A DNA stretch of 64,000 bases from Branchipolynoe longqiensis (lineage: Eukaryota; Annelida; Polychaeta; Phyllodocida; Polynoidae), in NCBI GenBank assembly GCA_030323885.1, contig CM059193.1, positions 72,019,543 through 72,083,542 on the forward strand, written 5' to 3'. Both the position numbers and the translations under genes were made by a program. Shown piece by piece: positions 62,791 through 64,000 of this stretch (its first letter is position 1; each line of letters starts with the position of its first letter). Under the pieces are notes generated by a model. That model was not told the DNA's origin and did not search any database. It saw nothing but the letters and a program-made list of their open reading frames with translations.

Positions 62791-63152
62791 CGTTGGCCGT
62801 ATGGGGGGTGGGGTGGAGTTACAGAGTTGGTATGTGTGTGCGGGCGGGGGGGGGGAGGGGGGCTGACCGGTAGTGTGTGTGTGTGGGGGGGGGGGGGGGG
62901 TGAGGATACCCGTGGCAGCTGTGTTTCGACTTTCCAACCAGAGACCACAGCACGCCTGCATGTCTGTGATATTGCGCCGCCGGGAGTATGTTTCCCCGAT
63001 CTGAGACTTCAAACGGCACAGATCAATGCGCACTCTCCGGTCGCACGTCGCCGGGTGTGTCGCCTATGCGATGCTGGCGATTGATTGCTGGTTGTGTGCT
63101 TGGAGAGTGGAGTGAGCAGGTTGGGTGGCATCAGCTTGTTGGTTTGGTCCTT

Positions 63153-63184
<32 letters not shown>

Positions 63185-63245
63185 GGTTGGGGGGGGGGGT
63201 GGCGCTGTGCGTTTGATTTATTAAAGGTTACTGTTGCCAGGTTAC

Positions 63246-63279
<34 letters not shown>
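62791..63279. other. No gene seen; G-runs, (GTT)n/(GGT)n and (TA)n
   Basis: G-runs near 62845 and 62890, (GTT)n near 63151-63170, (GGT)n near 63170-63188, (TA)n 63248-63280. Confidence 0.55.
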
Positions 63280-63284
<5 letters not shown>

Positions 63285-63751
63285 TCAGCCTCACGAAAAT
63301 GGGCCAATCGGTGGTCAATTGAAGATGTTGGCATTGCAATTCTTAAAAGTGAAGTGCATTTCGTTGCTTCATATTAAATTATCCTAGAAACAAATAAGGT
63401 TGTTGTATTTTATCGACCTTTACATTCAGGATAAATTTAAGGACTTTCCAACACCTCTGTTAAATGCTAAATTATAATTATACCGATCGATGCCGACATC
63501 CATCCTCGACGGCGACAACTTTAACAGATGTCGGCATCACAATTCTTAAAGTGTAGTGCATTTCTTTGTTTTATAATAAATATCCTAGAAACAAATAAGG
63601 TTGTTGTATTTTCTCAACCTTTACATTCAGGATAAGTTTAAGGACTTTCCAACACCTCTGTCAATGCTAAATTATAATTATACCGATCGACGCCGACATC
63701 CATGCTCGACGCCGACAAGTTTCCCCAATTGGCCTCTTTTCGTGATCCTGA

Positions 63752-63756
<5 letters not shown>
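63280..63756. mobile_element. MITE-C: TIR element between TA runs
   Basis: Left TATGAGTCAGCCTCACGAAA then ATGGGCCAAT; right ATTGGCCTCTTTTCGTGATC then CTGACTCATA, its inverse with few mismatches. (TA)n lies outside both ends, so the TA target is a Tc1/mariner-like trait. Inside, ~195 bp is duplicated in tandem (63331-63531 and 63532-63715), including CAAATAAGGTTGTTGTATTT and TTATACCGATCGA. Non-coding. Confidence 0.8.
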
Positions 63757-63788
<32 letters not shown>

Positions 63789-64000
63789 AACTCTTTTTAC
63801 TTAGATGTGATCTCGGGTCACTTCAACTGAGTGTATATATATGTGATGTATATGCATAATACAAGCATAAATGCCAGGGGAACATATTTCTTCCTCCATC
63901 GGCGCATTGGTGGAGTGCCCCACCCCCCTCCCCTCCCAGCTGTCGGGGAGTTGTATACGGCTGGCCCCCTTCGCGCCACACACACTGGAGGATTTTTTAA
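63757..64000. other. No gene seen; (TA)n then unique DNA
   Basis: (TA)n 63756-63785; the remainder up to the window edge is unrecognised. Confidence 0.45.

Noticed and set aside
60352..63033. 893-codon His/Thr/Pro-rich minus-strand frame
   Set aside because: It runs entirely through the GTGTGG and 93-bp arrays. Repeat units lack stops in that frame; no domain or unique sequence supports a protein.

Overview
This is repeat-dominated eukaryotic DNA with no host protein-coding gene that I can support. There are no operons, Shine-Dalgarno sites or dense ORFs. SINEs, MITE-like inverted-repeat elements, non-LTR fragments and many micro- and minisatellites fill most of it. One SINE family (19023-19262, 44530-44765) carries a core that I recall as very common in molluscan genomes, so a marine mollusc is my best guess. 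That attribution rests on memory and is untested. Nearly every long open frame outside 31.9-35.1 kb is a by-product of a stop-poor tandem array.

Layout. 0-5 kb: AT minisatellite, SINE pieces, and a decayed minus-strand tyrosine-recombinase (YR) retrotransposon (RNase H plus YR, 1830-3590) flanked by two inverted copies of one MITE. 5.2-12.1 kb: 1.8 kb CTG-rich array, 12-bp and 59-bp minisatellites, then about 2 kb of polypurine repeat. 12.8-16.4 kb: non-LTR 3' end, SINEs, 14-bp GC-rich minisatellite, GTAG-rich repeat. 17.9-25.2 kb: dense SINE country with two inverted-repeat DNA elements inserted in SINEs (20067-20900, 23470-24031). 25.3-27.3 kb: 81-bp array, then a promoter-like CpG-rich patch with NRF-1-, E-box-, CCAAT- and E2F-type motifs. 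30.6-35.6 kb: the main coding object. 37.8-43 kb: 89-bp satellite, a MITE, G-rich minisatellites and a nested inverted-repeat cluster. 44.4-58.4 kb: nested SINE/MITE/LINE insertions and tandem arrays. 59-64 kb: pyrimidine- and GT-rich arrays, a 93-bp array, and a TA-flanked MITE.

The best candidate for an unusual system is the YR-type retroelement at 30617-35633. It has split direct repeats in the order A1 - ORFs - B1 A2 B2, as in PAT/Ngaro-like elements. It encodes a Gag with a CCCH-plus-CCHC zinc module, a DIRS/Ngaro-type reverse transcriptase and an RNase H. Its repeats are nearly identical, so it is young, yet no YR lies between RNase H and B1. A related fossil at 1830-3590 still shows a YR. 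Gag would package RNA, RT/RNase H would make cDNA, and integration would have to be supplied in trans if this copy was ever mobile in this form.
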